DNA from: Symbiodinium natans
Lineage: Eukaryota; Sar; Dinophyceae; Suessiales; Symbiodiniaceae
Reading direction: 5' to 3'
Assembly (NCBI GenBank): GCA_905221605.1
Contig: CAJNDS010001269.1
Coordinates: forward strand, 250,001-314,000
DNA: 64,000 nt
Position numbers and translations under genes: made by a program. This document shows positions 53,178 to 62,644 of this stretch, piece by piece. A model generated the notes under the pieces. It worked only from the letters and a program-made list of their open reading frames with translations. It was not told the origin of the DNA and searched no databases. How positions within the stretch are numbered: position 1 is the first letter of the stretch; the number at the start of each line of letters is the position of its first letter.

Positions 53178-53285
53178 CTGGGGTTTAGGGTTTAGGGTTT
53201 AGGGTTTAGCAGGGTTTAGGGTTTAAGGTTTAGGGTTTAGTAGGGTTTAGGGTTTAGGGTTTTGGATTTTCGGTTTAGGGTTGAT
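53178..53285 (+). repeat. TTTAGGG array with AGCAGGG / AGTAGGG breaks
   Basis: A segment of about 30 bp (TTTAG(C/T)AGGGTTTAGGG) is itself duplicated. Confidence 0.92.
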
Positions 53286-53369
53286 CTGAGTCATGAGGCG
53301 GCCTTGGTCTTCCTTGCGGTTTCGATGCGGCTGCACATGGCTCAAAGTCATTTGTGGAAACTTTACTTG

Positions 53370-53476
53370 GCTGCACTCAGGAGGGTAGCTAAAAATTAAA
53401 CTTTTAGCTGCCTTATTAAGAAACCCAATGAAACCAAAAAGAGTCAGGATCTAAAGCTACAGTAAAGTACCACAAA
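53370..53476. repeat. dispersed repeat M, copy 2
   Basis: TGGCTGCACTCAGGAGGGTA and AGCTGCCTTATTAAGAAACC match copy 1 at 9627-9728 along the whole length. Confidence 0.7.
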
Positions 53477-53746
53477 GTTTAGGAATGGAAGAAGTGCAGG
53501 CTTAATGGGGTTTGGGGTTTAGGCTTTAGTTGTCATTGCTTTTGGAACAACAAGAGTACTGAAAATGCCAGGGATCACTGGGAGGTTTCGGGCGTAGAGT
53601 GGGGAACAAAGCAACCAGAAGGAGGGTTTTGGGGTTCTGGGTCTAGGGTTCGGTTGCACCGTGAACTCAACACACAAAACCCTAAACCCTAAACCCAAAA
53701 ACCAGACCCTAATCTAAACCCTTGAGGCTTAGGGTGGCCTAGCCCG

Positions 53747-53830
53747 CCCCCCCCCCCCCCCCCAAAGAAAAAGAAAAAAAAACAAATAAAATAAAGTAAA
53801 AACATGAAAAACAAAATAATAAAATAAAGA
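53747..53830. repeat. poly(C) run followed by A-rich tail-like sequence
   Basis: C17 (53747-53763) is followed by AAAGAAAAAGAAAAAAAAAC and further A-rich sequence to 53830. Confidence 0.88.
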
Positions 53831-54153
53831 CACAATCAACACCTTATGGGATCTCCCCTCAAGATCCCACACGCTGCTTCCTCCAAGGAACGGCGCTTCT
53901 CAGCAAGGGCGTCCTTTATGGAATCAATCGCCACCTCTGCGATTCAGGGTGCCGGACCTTGGGGTGTTTAGGGGTTACTTAGGGCTTACTTAGCTAGGTC
54001 TGCTGCAACTCCCGGAAAGAACCCTGAAACTTCTCCCTTGAAACTTGAAACCCTCGAAACTCCAGCAAGCCCAGGAATCCCGAACCCCAGGCAAAGCCCT
54101 TGGAGCCGACACCTGAGAGCTTTGACTCTTGACTCTCGGCTCAAGGAGAAGAA

Positions 54154-54262
54154 CCCTAAGGATCCATGTACTTATATAGAGTATACTTGGGCCCTAAAGC
54201 TACTATATAGGAACCCCATTAAGGCCCAAGTATAGACTAGAAAGGTACATGGATCCTTTGGG
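54154..54262. mobile_element. MITE-like palindromic element, family E copy
   Basis: CCCTAAGGATCCATGTACTT at the left; AGGTACATGGATCCTTTGGG at the right. Inner arms TATACTTGGGCCC and GGCCCAAGTATAG. GAA is found at both flanks. The cleanest uninterrupted E copy. Confidence 0.88.
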
Positions 54263-54582
54263 GAAGCTTCAGAGAATGATGTCTCCACCCACGGTCCCGC
54301 CCAAAACCTACTAAGTACGCAGTTACGCGCACTTCTGAGCCTTTGCCCTAACTGATCTGCAGTCAGTTTCCAAAGTACAGGAATCACGACAAGCAAGCCC
54401 CTTAAAAACCCACCAACCCTGTACCACGAAACGAAACGCTGAGACAACCGTGCCCTGGCGTCGCCTGGTCGAAAGCCCCGCGCTTGCTCGGCTCCACCCC
54501 GAAGCCATCCGTGGCAGCGACAAGGGTCTTCTCGATATGGATCTCCTGGGCATGGGTTCCCTAGACCCTGACCTCTAAACCG

Positions 54583-54695
54583 TACTTGGAGGCTCATGGT
54601 ACTTACTAACCAATTATAGCTGTACTTATAACCCTACTTATAATACCCCTAAAGGGCCTTATAGGGGTTATCCCAGTTATAAGTACCTCCAAGTA
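54583..54695. mobile_element. MITE-like palindromic element, family C copy
   Basis: TACTTGGAGGCTCATGGTAC on the left; AGTTATAAGTACCTCCAAGTA at the right, listed here as AGTTATAAG and TACCTCCAAGTA. Internal AACCAATTATAGCTG matches C1. Confidence 0.8.
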
Positions 54696-54899
54696 TAGTG
54701 CTGTTCTAGGGCCTTCTAGGCTTTCGATCTGCTGACGGGAACCTGACGCTGATCTCATGTCATCTACCGTCTCAGCCAAAGCGGTTGAGGGTTCGCTTTT
54801 CGAGTTGCCAGGGAGACATGCTGAGTCTCTTTGGCTTGGGCTTGAGGGAGGTTGGGAGCATGAAGATGGTGAGTGTGTCCACGAACAAGCTTGCCAAAA

Positions 54900-55200
54900 C
54901 AAGTGTTGCTTTCGTCTTGCCCCATACATATACACATATATTTATATATGTTCGTTGCACAAGAGCAAGTTTAGTCCCTGCAGGTTGATATCGCACCACG
55001 CAACAGGTTTGGGATCAGGGTTGGCGGAGATCTTGGAGGATTCTCTCCTTGAAAATCTTGGCACGCAGAGAAGGCAGCATAATCGGTCCTGGAGGTAGTC
55101 CCTGAGGCACTGAAGGTATGTCTGCTTCTCCTGTGCTAGACGAGGTTGCCCCCAGGAACCTAAGCATTAGCTTTAAAAAATTGGGTTTAGGGTTTAGGGA
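54900..55200. other. unassigned sequence
   Basis: Short opposing frames only; an AT-rich patch at 54926-54950. Confidence 0.35.
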
Positions 55201-55257
55201 AAAGGGTTTAGGATTTAGGGCTTGCTTTATTGCCTTCATGGGGTGTGTGAGCTAAGA

Positions 55258-55644
55258 AACCAACCTCAACAGCAGGAAATACGAGGCGTACTGGAAAGGT
55301 TGCCCAAGGGGGTCTGGAGAATGGATGATCAAACCTCCAACATGTCTTGGGACGCAATCTCCGTGCAATTCCGTGCAACCAACGGCCCAACAAAGTGCTC
55401 CGGTTCTTATTATTTGGTTGCTTTCATGACTGGGAATGTTTGGGATGCTTCAGAAATCTTCAGAATTTGGGGTGTAGTGGGCCCGGGCACGGGGCTGCGA
55501 GGTATGTTTCTTGATTCTGGCACAAGCCACGTTTCTGCTCAGTCTCTAAGTGTGGCGTCCAGCGACCTAAGTCGAAGCTCTGCGATCTCAGCCCACGAAG
55601 GGACACAGGAACATCTCCGGCTTGCTAAAAAGGCAACATCTTGA
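55258..55644 (+). CDS. candidate exon, function unknown
   Basis: A frame open from 55222 has convincing composition from about 55270, after CAACCTCAACAG (acceptor-like). It reads GVLERLPKGVWRMDDQTSNM, then WDAISVQFRATNGPTKCSG, SYYLVAFMTGNVWDASEIF and RIWGVV. A donor-like GG|GTGTAG lies near 55470; the serine-rich remainder to 55644 may be intron or a disordered tail. Tryptophan-rich, globular character. I recognise no family. Opposite-strand frames here are shorter and less protein-like. Confidence 0.42.
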   Translation, partial: NQPQQQEIRGVLERLPKGVWRMDDQTSNMSWDAISVQFRATNGPTKCSGSYYLVAFMTGNVWDASEIFRIWGVVGPGTGLRGMFLDSGTSHVSAQSLSVASSDLSRSSAISAHEGTQEHLRLAKKATS

Positions 55645-55891
55645 CCGAAACAGCCACAGAGTTGAGGTGCATGTGGGGGTAGAACCCTTGGACGGGGTAA
55701 GCTTGCAGCCCGGGAGCAGTGTTAACACGCTGTGGTTGAGGGCTGCGGGTTTCGTAGACCCCAGGGGTCTACACATAGTATTAGGATTAATTAGGACTAG
55801 GTGGGCCACTTATTAGAACTAGGTGGCCCAAAAACCATACCACATGTGGAATCAAGCAGCGAAAAATGTGCAAAATATGAATATATGAATG

Positions 55892-55926
55892 TATATATAT
55901 ATATATATATTCATATATATATATAC
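55892..55926. repeat. (AT)n microsatellite
   Basis: AT dinucleotides broken once by TTC. Confidence 0.93.
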
Positions 55927-56202
55927 CTATGCACATATAGATGGACTTGAAAGAACAATGGCTCAACGTTTGGCATGTGGTGCAAGAGAAGGGCTTCGGA
56001 TTCAGGGCTTACAGGGGGGGTTAGTATTTAGGGTTTGAAGCGAATTCGGGTCGACCTCAGAGTAACCGAGTAACCAATACAGTTACCCATTGAACAGGGA
56101 CATTTACCTGAGTTGTTGGTATTGATCCCCCTTGTCCAAGGTGCATGGGAGGCTTCCGAAAATGTGGTCCTTCTTTTGATACCTATTCCAGTACGGCCCT
56201 CA

Positions 56203-56313
56203 ATATGGGGGTTTGCATAAATAAGAAACACCCAAAAAACCGCCCCAAATAGTAGGATTCCCTTGTAATAAGCACCCCGACAAGGTACCCCTCACGTCAG
56301 AAACCCCCCATAT
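56203..56313. mobile_element. MITE-like palindromic element, family F copy 3
   Basis: ATATGGGGGTTTGCATAAAT at the left and CAGAAACCCCCCATAT at the right. Contains CAAATAGTAGGATTCCCT as in copy 2. Immediately upstream (56163-56202), GTGGTCCTTC and CCAGTACGGCCCTCA resemble part of family D, so it may sit in or beside a D remnant. Confidence 0.78.
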
Positions 56314-56343
56314 TCAGGATCCTCCGATTGGCTTTAGCTAGCC

Positions 56344-56408
56344 CCCTAAACCCTAAACCCTAAACCCCAAACCCCAAACCCTAAACCCCAAACCCTAAAC
56401 CCTAAACA
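56344..56408 (-). repeat. CCCTAAA / CCCCAAA tract
   Basis: About nine heptamers. Confidence 0.93.
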
Positions 56409-56494
56409 TTTCGGCCAGGGCCTTCGTACAGCTGCCCTCCAGAAGGCGCGCCACCCTTGGGGCAACGGCGCTTTAGGGTTTCTGGCAGAAACAG

Positions 56495-56725
56495 TACTTG
56501 GAGGTTCATGGTAGTTATAAGTAAGCTTTTAGATATTTATAAGCAAGTTTATGGGTAAGGTAGGTATAAGTAAGTTTATAGGTAAGGTAGCTATAAGTAA
56601 GCTTTTAGGTAAGGTAACTGCAAGTAAGTTTCTAGGTAATTAAGGTAACTATAAAATATTAATGGTTATGGCCTGATTTAGGGCACTTATCACCCTACTT
56701 TTCATTACCCGTTAACCTTCAAGCA
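56495..56725. mobile_element. expanded family C element with internal tandem repeats
   Basis: Left end TACTTGGAGGTTCATGGTAG; right end GTTAACCTTCAAGCA. Between them AGTAAG(C/T)TT(T/A)TAGG and TAAGGTA(A/G)CTATA-like units of about 33-36 bp repeat four to five times, expanding the element to about 230 bp. Confidence 0.65.
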
Positions 56726-56799
56726 GGCATGCTGTTGCTCCAGAATGCCGAAAGTCTAGGTCACATGCGGTAGACCAAAACGCGGTTGAAGGCACAGTA

Positions 56800-57235
56800 T
56801 AGGGGTACGATAATCCCTACTAAGGACTGGTTAGTAGAAGGGGGAACATCATCCGGGAACATCAGTATTTTATGGCTGTCAAGGGTTCAAGGGGATTCCC
56901 CCTGCAAAAGGTCCTATTTCTTGGGGAACCTCTTTGGCTAGGAGAGCTTGTAGGGGACTCTCCCGAACTACTTAGGAAGTCCCCAGATGTTTTCAGCGGT
57001 TGCGAAGGCTTGGGATTCAAGGCTTTACCTGAGCTCCCGAGCGAGTTTCTCGAGGGACGCCCCAGGAATGCTAAATATGGGCCCTGAAAAAAGGCCCCCC
57101 AAAAAATACCCCCTACATACCCCATACTACCCAAGGACCCATGCATCGAGCACTTTAAAGAGGGCGAGGGACCAGATTACGAGACCATGAGCCACCCCAA
57201 ACCTTCAATCCTATCAGCCCGAGAAAGCCTTACTC
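56800..57235. other. unassigned sequence
   Basis: Opposed frames of 71 and 94 codons on the same bases (56862-57146). A possible H-family arm fragment lies near 57110-57190. Nothing firm. Confidence 0.35.
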
Positions 57236-57237
57236 TA

Positions 57238-57357
57238 AACCCTATGCAAACCCTACATAAACCCTAGATTAACCATGTAAACCCTATCAACCCTACAAAC
57301 CCTATAAACACTATAAACCCTGTAAACCCTATAATCCCTGTATATATAAACCCTACT
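57238..57357 (-). repeat. degenerate 9-bp AAACCCTAN array
   Basis: AAACCCTAC, AAACCCTAT and AAACCCTGT nonamers, about 12 units, same family as the arrays at 14.9 and 58.1 kb. Confidence 0.88.
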
Positions 57358-57399
57358 GTTGATGGACGAAATCCTGCATCACTTTTATTATGCAGGGCA

Positions 57400-57680
57400 T
57401 CCCTTCCAAACCCTGAATCTTAACATTGCTGTCCTTGCAACGCTTCGAAAGTGCATGTGTGTGAATGACCGAAATCCTGCATCACCCGCACGCGCACGCA
57501 ACATTGAGATTCGAGGGGCGCGGGGAGCTCGAATACCAAACCATCGCACACGTGTAACGTAGGGGGTCATGCAAGATTTTGTCCATCCACAGTCTGGAGA
57601 CTGGCAAGTTTTCGGAAACTCTGGTCTCTAGTCACAGCTGACCAAAGTGAATTGAGGGCCGTATGTGAGGGGCCAGGATG
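57400..57680. other. unassigned sequence with a direct repeat
   Basis: GACGAAATCCTGCATCAC (57363) recurs as GACCGAAATCCTGCATCAC (57468), about 105 bp apart. No gene supported. Confidence 0.45.
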
Positions 57681-57683
57681 GGG

Positions 57684-57990
57684 GCAGAAAGTCCGGAATA
57701 TGGTATTTTTCAAGTTTCAAATTGTTTTCACAGTTTCAAATTAGTTTCCAATCAGTTTCAAAATAATTTCAAAATCCAGTTGCAAAATCGCTGTTAAGGG
57801 GGAACTGCAATTTCTGTCCGCGCTTTTTGAAAACCAGGAACCTCTGATATTCCTTTATTCTTTTGAATTGCGCGTAGAAAATACAGTTTCCCCTTAACAT
57901 CGATTTTGCAACTGCATTTTGAAACTATTTTGAAACTAATATGAAACTGCGGAAACGAATTTGAAACTTGAAAAACGCGGCATTTCTGCT
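57684..57990. mobile_element. fold-back element with about 100-bp arms rich in GTTTCAAA
   Basis: The left arm (from TTTTTCAAGTTTCAAATTG at 57706) contains CAGTTTCAAATTAGTTTC, TTGCAAAATCG and TTAAGGGGGAACTG. The right arm carries the complements CAGTTTCCCCTTAA, CGATTTTGCAACTG and AATTTGAAACTTGAAAAA, ending at 57975. Weaker pairing (GCAGAAA) extends to about 57684 and 57990. The unpaired centre (about 57812-57872) has no gene. Confidence 0.85.
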
Positions 57991-58133
57991 CTTTGTCACT
58001 TGGCCACACCCGAGCAAGAGGAGAGCTTAGTTAGGCTTGAAGCTGCCAAAAGTACATCTCCGACATTCTTCCCAAAAGCCATTCCAGCAACAACTCTCGC
58101 CAACAAGTCAGTAAATTATCTTGTCCGAGACAG

Positions 58134-58440
58134 TATGAACCCTGTAAACACCATAAACCCTACAAACCCTACAAACCCTGTAAACCCTATAATGCCTATA
58201 AACCCTGCAAACCCTAGAAACCCTGTAAACCCCAAAAACCCTATACACCCTATAAACCCTATAAACCCTGTAAACACTGTAAACGCTATAAACCCTATAC
58301 ATCCCAGCAAAACCTAAACCCGATAATCCCTGTAAACCCTATAAACCCGATACACCCTTTTTAAAACCCTATGAACCCTATGCACCCTATAAACCCAATA
58401 CACCCTAGACATCCTACAAACCCTATACACCCTAAACCCT
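58134..58440 (-). repeat. degenerate 9-bp AAACCCTAT/TGT array
   Basis: About 32 nonamers in largely constant 9-bp phase, so one plus frame reads NPVNPINP-like tripeptides (frame 57961-58317). The repeat origin makes a protein unlikely. Perfect CCCTAAA follows at 58434-58466. Confidence 0.9.
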
Positions 58441-58583
58441 AAACCCTAAACCCTAAACCCTAAACCTTAGAGCAGCGCGTCCGCAGAGGCGACCGAACTG
58501 GGATCCCCCACTTCTGCTCGATGGACGCATGCCTCTTCCAGTCCTGCGGTGTCTGCTTTCAGAAGTGGGCTCAGGTGTGTAAG

Positions 58584-58642
58584 CCCTAAACCCTAAACCC
58601 TAAACCCTAAACCCTAAACCCTAAACCCTAAACCCTAAACCG
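58584..58642 (-). repeat. CCCTAAA telomere-like array
   Basis: Eight perfect heptamers. Confidence 0.95.
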
Positions 58643-58716
58643 TTCCTAAACCCTATCAGGGTTTGGGGCTTCAAGAGTTGGGAGGCGGGGTGATTTCGCC
58701 AAGAGGCGTTCGGTTG

Positions 58717-58744
58717 TGCGTGTGTGTGTGTGTGTGTGTGTGTG
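58717..58744. repeat. (GT)n microsatellite
   Basis: About 14 GT dinucleotides. Confidence 0.95.
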
Positions 58745-58897
58745 GCCTCTGGGTGCACATAGGCCTGTAGGGTTTCAACACCCCCATCTAGATCCAAAAC
58801 TCAGGGCTTCGGCCGTGGCATCGGTAGTTGATGCCTGTTCCCAAAAAGCCACTCTTTCCCACATAAGCCCACAGGAACCTAGCTAACTTTGCCACGA

Positions 58898-58998
58898 CTC
58901 GGTAACCCAACAACCACATTGCAACAACGGCACCCTTGGCTGCTTTCCAAGGGAACCCAGAACAAAAGAAAAGGGACAAGTACCAATGGGCTGCCAAG
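58898..58998. mobile_element. MITE-like element, family B, oldest copy
   Basis: CTCGGTAACCCAACAACCAC at the left and ACCAATGGGCTGCCAAG at the right. Internal GGCACCCTTGGC and AAGGGAACCCAGAAC match B copies. Flanks ACGA and AAGA agree at 3 of 4 bases. Confidence 0.72.
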
Positions 58999-59058
58999 AA
59001 GAGGGACCTTTGGATCAAACCCTAGGTCCCCATTCTATGAAGGGAAGGGAAGGGGGAA

Positions 59059-59075
59059 GGGGGGGGGGGGGGGGG
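59059..59075 (+). repeat. poly(G) run
   Basis: About 17 G preceded by AGGGAAGGGAAGGGGGAA. Confidence 0.9.
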
Positions 59076-59099
59076 TAGGGAACTTCTCGTTAATATAAG

Positions 59100-59840
59100 A
59101 CAAGGCAAGGATTAATGATAAAGCAAAGCCTTGCGGGTCTAGGCGCCCTGGTCGCTACCAGCTCCTAAGAGGCCCTTCAAGCCGCAGCCCCCCAAGAAAG
59201 TCCTCATAAGCTTCAAGACCCCGTGAGGTAGTGAACCAAGCCACTGAATTACAGAGATTTTGGGCCCGATATAACCACCAATGATTAAGTCAGGGCAGCT
59301 AGGGTGGGTTGCCGCTTTCGCCTTAGATGCGGAAGATGATTGTTGACAAGCAGGCCTCAACAGCCAATCGCATAGCGTGAGACACTCACTTTTGCTCTCT
59401 TGAAGAGGAACTCTTCAGCTTTATAGCTACACCTCTGAAACCCTTAGCCCTAAAGCCTCTAAGCCCTAAACCCTGAGACCCTTAATTAAGCCCTATAACC
59501 CCTGCGTCCCCAGCCTCCTTTAGAGCGGCTCCAATCTGCGCCTCCTCGCGGCCAGCTTCTGTCACCTCGGGCCACTGACTACAGCGGCTTCGAGTGTCAC
59601 CCAGAGCCCTGAATCTGGGTTGGCCCTGAAGCCCCTCTGAAAAATATTCTTGAATATGATCCTCTGAAACCCAATAAGGGAAAATCTAGAATGTCCCAAG
59701 GGCCTACCCAGTTTTTAATGTCCAGCAAAACTCTGGGAACTGCCCCCGTGAAGCCTTGCGGTACTCTTCTTCAGCGTTCTGGAGGTCTACCTGGGCGTCG
59801 ACCAGGATCGTCACCTGAATCCGGAAGGTGCATGGGGTTC
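59100..59840. other. unassigned sequence
   Basis: No gene supported; a short degenerate CCCTAAA patch at 59440-59500. Confidence 0.4.
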
Positions 59841-59842
59841 TT

Positions 59843-59882
59843 AGGGGTTTAGGGTTTAGGGTTTAGGGTTCAGGGTTCAGGG
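59843..59882 (+). repeat. TTTAGGG / TTCAGGG tract
   Basis: Five heptamers, the last two TTCAGGG. Confidence 0.9.
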
Positions 59883-59884
59883 TG

Positions 59885-60163
59885 CCCGAGAAAATCTTCA
59901 TGTTTGCACACACCTCTACGGGACTGGGACTACAGGAATGCATCCGTGCATTCACTAGTAACATGTTAACAGCGCTAAGGCTAACAGTGAGAGCAGCAGC
60001 AACACGAGTAACTGGTGGCAAAAAACCAAGAGATCCTCTCTGGTTGGCAGCGCAATCGTCACGTAACAAGGGCAAAGGAAAACACAAAGGGAAGCGAACA
60101 GTTCTCATGCACGCAGCTCGCAGTGGCCGCATTGAGATTGCAACATCGCTGTTGGACTTGTAG
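59885..60163 (+). pseudogene. ankyrin-repeat-like fragment between telomere-like tracts
   Basis: A frame of about 93 codons whose last 22 residues, TVLMHAARSGRIEIATSLL plus DL, fit the ankyrin-repeat consensus (T-LM-AA--G--EI---LL). Ankyrin repeats are protein-binding modules of about 33 residues, normally in tandem. Only one helix pair is visible. The frame hits TAG at 60161-60163, then in-frame DEGGKTG resembles the start of a next repeat before a TTTAGGG tract (60181-60230) ends it. Upstream, a basic KGKGKHKGKR stretch precedes the motif. It could be an exon with a GTAGGA donor at the stop, or a relic broken by the repeat. Confidence 0.45.
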
Positions 60164-60180
60164 GATGAAGGTGGCAAGAC

Positions 60181-60230
60181 AGGGTTTAGGGTTTAGGGTT
60201 TAAAGTTTAGGGTTTAGGGTTTAGGGTTGC
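60181..60230 (+). repeat. TTTAGGG telomere-like tract
   Basis: Seven heptamers, one TTTAAAG variant. Confidence 0.93.
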
Positions 60231-60657
60231 AGAGAGTTTGGTGGTAGTACATTCATTGTGTATCAAACCAGAAGGGCCTAATTGAACCCTAGCCAGGTGA
60301 ATTCTTGATGGTGGCTCATGGTGGCTCACTCAGCGAGCCACTGCAAATCCAGAAAGCCTAAAACCCTATCAGAGTTTCAGAGGCTCCAGGCCCACGCGCT
60401 TCTGGTCAAAATTGCAACACGGTTCATCTAACTACGGTTCAATTAAGGCAGAACGCACCCTAGGCCCAAAGTGTTCAAGGCAATCCGCGGAAGCTTGGTT
60501 CCTGCAGCCCCTAATGTCGGCCGAAGAAAGTGAGAGTGTATATAGGTGTATACAGGGAAACAAACCGGACAACATGTAATGACTATATGGGTATTTTAGG
60601 ATGCTTAAGTAAGGCACATGGCTTGGAGAGATTCAACGATGTCACAGGTCTAGGGAG

Positions 60658-60900
60658 TTGGCACGGGCGTCACCTGCTCTAGCTGCTCTATACTCGCTGC
60701 TTGTTCTATGTGGCACTAAGCGCAGCATTCTAAGAAATGAGTCTGAGCAGTTGATGGGTCCCACTTTTCGCAGCAAGTCTGCATTCTCTTCGACCACCGC
60801 TGCCGAACGCCCTGCGCCGACTAGCAGCGATGACTCTGATCATCTTCAGGCAATGTGTTCCAGGGGTTGTAGGAGTAGTACCCTGAACCCTGAACCCTAA
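60658..60900 (+). CDS. candidate exon, function unknown
   Basis: An open frame with non-repeat composition: ASPALAALYSLLVLCGTKRS, then a serine-rich acidic stretch (PTSSDDSDHL). It follows AGGTCTAG (acceptor-like). The last residues (TLNPEP) come from the CCCTAAA tract at 60890-60915, so the true exon must end earlier if real. No domain recognised. It is 500 bp downstream of the ankyrin-like fragment on the same strand and may share its gene. Confidence 0.25.
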   Translation: MARASPALAALYSLLVLCGTKRSILRNESEQLMGPTFRSKSAFSSTTAAERPAPTSSDDSDHLQAMCSRGCRSSTLNPEP

Positions 60901-61014
60901 ACCCTAAACCCTAAACTGCGATTTACCCCCCAAGCCTTCTCCTCAAGCACTGCCACCCTGGAGCGTTCCTCCTCCTTGATTTCACTGATTTTTGCCTGCT
61001 TGGGGCTTGGGCAG

Positions 61015-61085
61015 GGGTGTGGGGGTTTAGGGGTTCAGGGGTTCAGGGGTTCAAGGGTTTAGGGGTTCAGGGGTCCAGGGGGTCT
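61015..61085 (+). repeat. TTTAGGGG / TTCAGGGG octamer tract
   Basis: About eight octamers, mostly GGGGTTCA. Confidence 0.88.
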
Positions 61086-61089
61086 TACG

Positions 61090-61495
61090 AGCTTTGGGTT
61101 CAGGCATACAGGCTCTAAAAGGATATTTGGCTTGAGGTTTAGGGTCTCCGGGTTTCAGGGTTTTAGGGGCTTCACTTTGGGGACCGAAAGGGGGTGCGGG
61201 CGAACCCCGTCAAAAAACACAAGCTCCCCGTTAAAAAGTTGCTTTATCCTGAGACTCCCCGCCCCCGCTTTGGGTGCACCGTGGCTCCGAAGGACCATAA
61301 TTTTGGGGGCACGCGCCTCCCTGATTGTGCATCCTAGCCCACAGTAGGATCTGCCACAATGAGGTACGGAAGGCTTTCATGGATCTAGAGTAGAGAGCCC
61401 TACGCCCGAAACCCTGAAACCACTCAAAAAGCACCATTTCGGGTCTTTCTGCTTGGGCCGGGCGTACCAGTTTGGCACCCTAGAACTCGCAGCCC
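61090..61495. other. unassigned sequence
   Basis: Frames of 68 and 71 codons on opposite strands overlap; no support. Confidence 0.35.
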
Positions 61496-61574
61496 CCCTA
61501 AAGCCGCAACCCTAGACCTCGATACCCCAAATACATACTTCCAAACCCTGCGGAGGCACCTTCAAAAGAAAGGC

Positions 61575-61651
61575 TATATATATATATATATATATATATT
61601 ATGTAGATATAAAGAGATAGATAGATAGATAGATAGACACACACACACACA
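61575..61651. repeat. compound microsatellite (TA)n-(GATA)n-(CA)n
   Basis: TA dinucleotides (61575-61600), then GATA tetramers (about 61615-61636), then CA dinucleotides (61637-61651). Confidence 0.95.
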
Positions 61652-61659
61652 AGAGCCAA

Positions 61660-62640
61660 GGTACATGTCCCTGCATATTTTAAGGGTATGAAAGTTACTC
61701 TGAGTAAGCCTTTACAACTCTTTAACCCTAGATATCCCTCCGAAACGGTATCCCAAGACAAAACGTGGTTGCCTCGGCATCTCGCAATTCAGCGCGGCAC
61801 TGCTCCAAAGCCTTCTTCAGAGCAGGCTTTAGACCCGAAACCCTAAACCCTAAACCCCTAGAGTTTAGGGTTGAGTGTATTCTCCAAGGCAACTGGAACA
61901 CGCACACTCCACGGCGAGCGATGGATCCCTCACAGAACTTGCGTGACTTCTTAATTAATTTCTGTAGGGTGTAGAGTTCGGGTTTAGGGCTTGGTAGGGA
62001 ATTTGGCTTAGGGTTGTGGGTATCCGCGTATCTTAAACCAGGGTGTATGCCTTCTTGAAATATTTCAGGAACACCTCAACCTTTTTCGGCGCATAAAGGC
62101 TGCTCTAAGTAGGGCTGCAGCTGTAGCTATCCAGATCGTCTTGCAATGATCACTTATGCAATCCTCTACCCAAGTACAGGTTTCAGGAGAGTTATGGTTT
62201 AGGGTTTACACTTTCGTGCTTAGGGTTCGGAACTTAGGGCGCCCAATCGAAAGCTCCGCACGGCTTGCCTCCTTGGATTGGATCCTCAATCTTGAACTGC
62301 CTCTGCTATCTATCGCCAAGCAACCTCAAAGCGAATCCTCAAATGCGTCAGGCTGAGCTACCGGGAAGAAAAAACTAACCCTATAACTGAAACTCCTTCA
62401 CCTGAAACCCTTCTGCGCTTCAACAATTCCCCCATCCCACGCCTCGGCCATGGTTTTTGTCAGTGCTCGATCAGTCCCGATCCCTTTCCCCTTGAGTTGC
62501 GGCGCTACGGCACGGAGTGAGGCCGGTTAGGGGGGGTTTAGGGTTTAGGGTTTAGGACTTTAGCGTGTAGGGTCTTGGAGGGGGCGGGGGGTTAGGTTTG
62601 GGGGGTTAAGATGCCATAGGGTTCACGGTAAGAGCTTGAT
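61660..62640. other. unassigned sequence
   Basis: Short CCCTAAA patches at 61830-61860 and TTTAGGG at 62535-62555; no gene supported. Confidence 0.4.
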
Positions 62641-62644
62641 CAGC

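Noticed and set aside
54120-54145. Dinoflagellate spliced-leader remnant (CGGCTCAAG)
   Set aside because: Only a nine-base partial match; the rest of the leader is absent.
54172-54597. 141-codon minus-strand frame
   Set aside because: Overlaps a family E element at one end and a family C terminus at the other; no motif.
57961-58317. 118-codon NPVNPINP frame
   Set aside because: The C-terminal two thirds are the 9-bp AAACCCTAT repeat; the N-terminal part starts inside the fold-back arm.
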